NCBI GenBank assembly: GCA_945889625.1
Contig: CAMDCE010000027.1
Location: 1-61,977 of the forward strand
Origin: Asaia bogorensis
GTDB lineage: Bacteria; Pseudomonadota; Alphaproteobacteria; Reyranellales; Reyranellaceae
DNA: 61,977 nt
Reading direction: 5' to 3'
A program made the position numbers and the translations under genes. The notes below the pieces were generated by a model. The model did not search any database, had not been told where the DNA came from, and saw only the letters and a program-made list of their open reading frames with translations. Positions within the stretch are counted from its first letter, which is position 1. Every line of letters starts with the position of its first letter. Positions 60,867 to 61,977 of this stretch are shown here, one piece after another.

Positions 60867-61406
60867 TTAGCGGTCCATCTCAGAACCGATGGCGGGGCTG
60901 CTAGCCACGCTGACGGGTGCTGAGGTGGTCCCATTAAGTCGCCTTCGGTTCTGTAGCGGCCCCGTCGCTCGGCCTGACGGGTCCGTATCGGAACCGCGTT
61001 CTGTTTTTTTGGCCGGCGCCTGCCAGTGCCTCCAGGCGTTCGTCGGAGGCGCGCCGTCCACGCCCTTGTCTGTCACGGCCCAGGTCGAAGCCAGGCGGCC
61101 ATACCACTGGCCGCGCCGCGTGAGGACCACGAAGCCTTTCGCCACCAGCTCGGCAAGAGCGCGTTGCACAGTCGCCTTGCCGAGACCCAGAAGGTCGGCT
61201 GCCTCTTCGAGGCTCAGGGTCAGCTTTCCATTGTTGCCGCCGTTAAAGCGACTGCGAAGCTCCAGGAACACCTTGGCGGCCGGACCACTCAGCGACCGCC
61301 AGGCCATGCTCCGCAGCAGCACGTAGGACAGCGGGGCGTACTGCCCGTCGCCCTCACTGCGGCCGGTGGCGTTGACCCGGCGCCCAAATTTCCTCTTACG
61401 CGACAT
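60867..61406 (-). CDS. Winged-helix DNA-binding protein of the element
   Basis: 179 residues. YAPLSYVLLRSMAWRSLSGP is followed by a winged helix: KLTLSLEEAADLLGLGKATV, QRALAELVAKGFVVLTRRGQ, WYGRLASTWAVT. The C-terminal 60 residues are Ser/Pro/Gly-rich. Such proteins are common in phage- or plasmid-like islands, perhaps as replication or regulatory factors. ATG 61406 gives MSRKRKFGRRVNATG; it overlaps the upstream gene by 11 bases. Confidence 0.7.
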   Translation of the reverse strand: MSRKRKFGRRVNATGRSEGDGQYAPLSYVLLRSMAWRSLSGPAAKVFLELRSRFNGGNNGKLTLSLEEAADLLGLGKATVQRALAELVAKGFVVLTRRGQWYGRLASTWAVTDKGVDGAPPTNAWRHWQAPAKKTERGSDTDPSGRATGPLQNRRRLNGTTSAPVSVASSPAIGSEMDR

Positions 61407-61719
61407 CGGCAATCGACTGACCAGTGCCAACGGCGTTAGGTGCCGATCGCCGGTGCACTGTTGTCCGCAGGATGTACCGCGCGTGCGTGCCCTTGAACGG
61501 GCCGCCGTGCGCTTCCGTGATGGTCTGGATATCGAGGCCAGCACGCCGCAGCTTGTGAACGTAGGACGACCAGCGCGGGCCGGGCGTGTCGATCGGTGTG
61601 CAGCCGTCATCGCCAGCTCGGATCAGCTCGCCCAACGCCCACGCGTCGCGACCCTTCAACTCGAGGATGCGCGCCGCGCCGCTCGCGTCCACCACTGAGA
61701 ACAGGACGGGAGCCTTCAT
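61396..61719 (-). CDS. Small winged-helix-domain protein of the element
   Basis: 107 residues. GRDAWALGELIRAGDDGCTP, then WSSYVHKLRRAGLDIQTITE and GTHARYILRTTV read as a compact winged helix often found in integrated elements. It overlaps both neighbours (11 bases with the next gene, four with the previous, ATGA), which suggests a tightly packed operon. Confidence 0.65.
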   Translation of the reverse strand: MKAPVLFSVVDASGAARILELKGRDAWALGELIRAGDDGCTPIDTPGPRWSSYVHKLRRAGLDIQTITEAHGGPFKGTHARYILRTTVHRRSAPNAVGTGQSIADVA

Positions 61720-61910
61720 CGTTCACCCCCCGGAAAGCCGGCCAGTTCGGCAATGGCGCGAGCCATCGCGACGGATTCGATGCGGCAGCGACGCCGCACC
61801 ATTCGCGCGGCCAGGGATGCGTCATCCCAGCGGCGGCGGTCAGCATGGGCAAAGAGCGGGAGCAGCGGTTGGGCATTGCTAGAGCGCGCCTGTAGCGATA
61901 GTTTCGACAT
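61716..61910 (-). CDS. 64-residue hypothetical protein of the element
   Basis: Basic and helical (RRRWDDASLAARMVRRRCRI then AMARAIAELAGF). Its stop overlaps the next ATG (ATGA), the main reason to accept it. No clear ribosome-binding site and no recognised family. Upstream sequence continues beyond the window. Confidence 0.45.
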   Translation of the reverse strand: MSKLSLQARSSNAQPLLPLFAHADRRRWDDASLAARMVRRRCRIESVAMARAIAELAGFPGGER

Positions 61911-61977
61911 GTCGGTCAGCCTTGTCAGAAGGGGTTGGACGAAACGCTTTGCCCCGCTCGCGGTTGATCCCCGCGGC

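Larger units (their letters stand above)
59931..61977. mobile_element. Probable edge of an integrated element or genomic island
   Basis: A run of short, overlapping minus-strand genes (a wHTH protein, a second winged-helix-like protein, and two families that recur together in accessory DNA of proteobacteria). Just outside is a broken SRAP gene. No integrase, transposase or att repeat is visible within the window, so the element's type and other end are unknown. Confidence 0.4.

Overview
The window reads as chromosomal DNA of a GC-rich alphaproteobacterium. Markers of that class are a PhyR/NepR/EcfG general stress response, a CpaA-F/Tad pilus cluster, an EgtB/EgtD pair, DUF2312 (GapR-family) and DUF1244 proteins, monomeric isocitrate dehydrogenase and a Bug-type tricarboxylate-binding protein. 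A Reyranella-like or other rhodospirillalean/rhizobial relative is an inference only. I saw no rRNA, tRNA or CRISPR array.

Layout. 0.1-3.2 kb (minus): O-antigen ligase-like membrane protein, a coupled partner and a DUF2161 protein. 3.2-8.9 kb: scattered metabolism and repair (amidase, sugar-acid dehydratase, YcaQ/AlkX-type DNA glycosylase, amidohydrolase). 9.1-12.3 kb: ergothioneine genes egtB-egtD with a divergent conserved unknown. 12.3-24.1 kb: a general-stress-response island. It holds two sensor kinases (one hybrid, one HWE/HisKA_2), phyR, two EcfG-type sigma factors, nepR and a set of small envelope or stress proteins. The envelope set includes two CsbD proteins, DUF1328, a glycine-zipper lipoprotein and three paralogous four-cysteine lipoproteins. 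I found nine sites matching G(G/C)AAC-N16/17-CGTT in front of these small genes, so the regulator and much of its local regulon lie side by side. 24.2-37.7 kb: an SDR enzyme, then a nearly complete Tad/Flp pilus locus read leftwards from flp to tadD. 38.0-41.3 kb: phospholipid synthesis (a CDP-alcohol transferase, pssA, psd) and a LysM protein. 41.4-48.7 kb: LOG-family protein, a decayed guaA, icd, DUF429, a Bug protein and small conserved genes. 48.8-55.5 kb (plus): a tightly packed tetronate-catabolism operon (glycerate kinase, GFA protein, otnK, otnC, otnI, ltnD, pyruvate kinase). 55.5-58.1 kb: a methyltransferase-like gene and a PhyH-family dioxygenase separated by a long palindrome. 58.1-62.0 kb: a degenerate SRAP gene, a secreted nuclease and short overlapping genes resembling the accessory part of an integrated element that runs off the window.

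How it works together. In the island, the kinases should phosphorylate PhyR; phosphorylated PhyR would bind NepR and free the EcfG sigma factors, which would read the nine nearby promoters. The tetronate operon would oxidise L-threonate or a related acid, phosphorylate and decarboxylate it to dihydroxyacetone phosphate, and feed lower glycolysis, where the operon's own glycerate kinase and pyruvate kinase act. Gene fragments (a peptide-binding protein, guaA, SRAP) show that several boundaries have been rearranged.

Limits. All family calls are from reading the translated sequence without database searches. Starts were chosen from ribosome-binding sites, overlaps and family length; doubtful ones are flagged.
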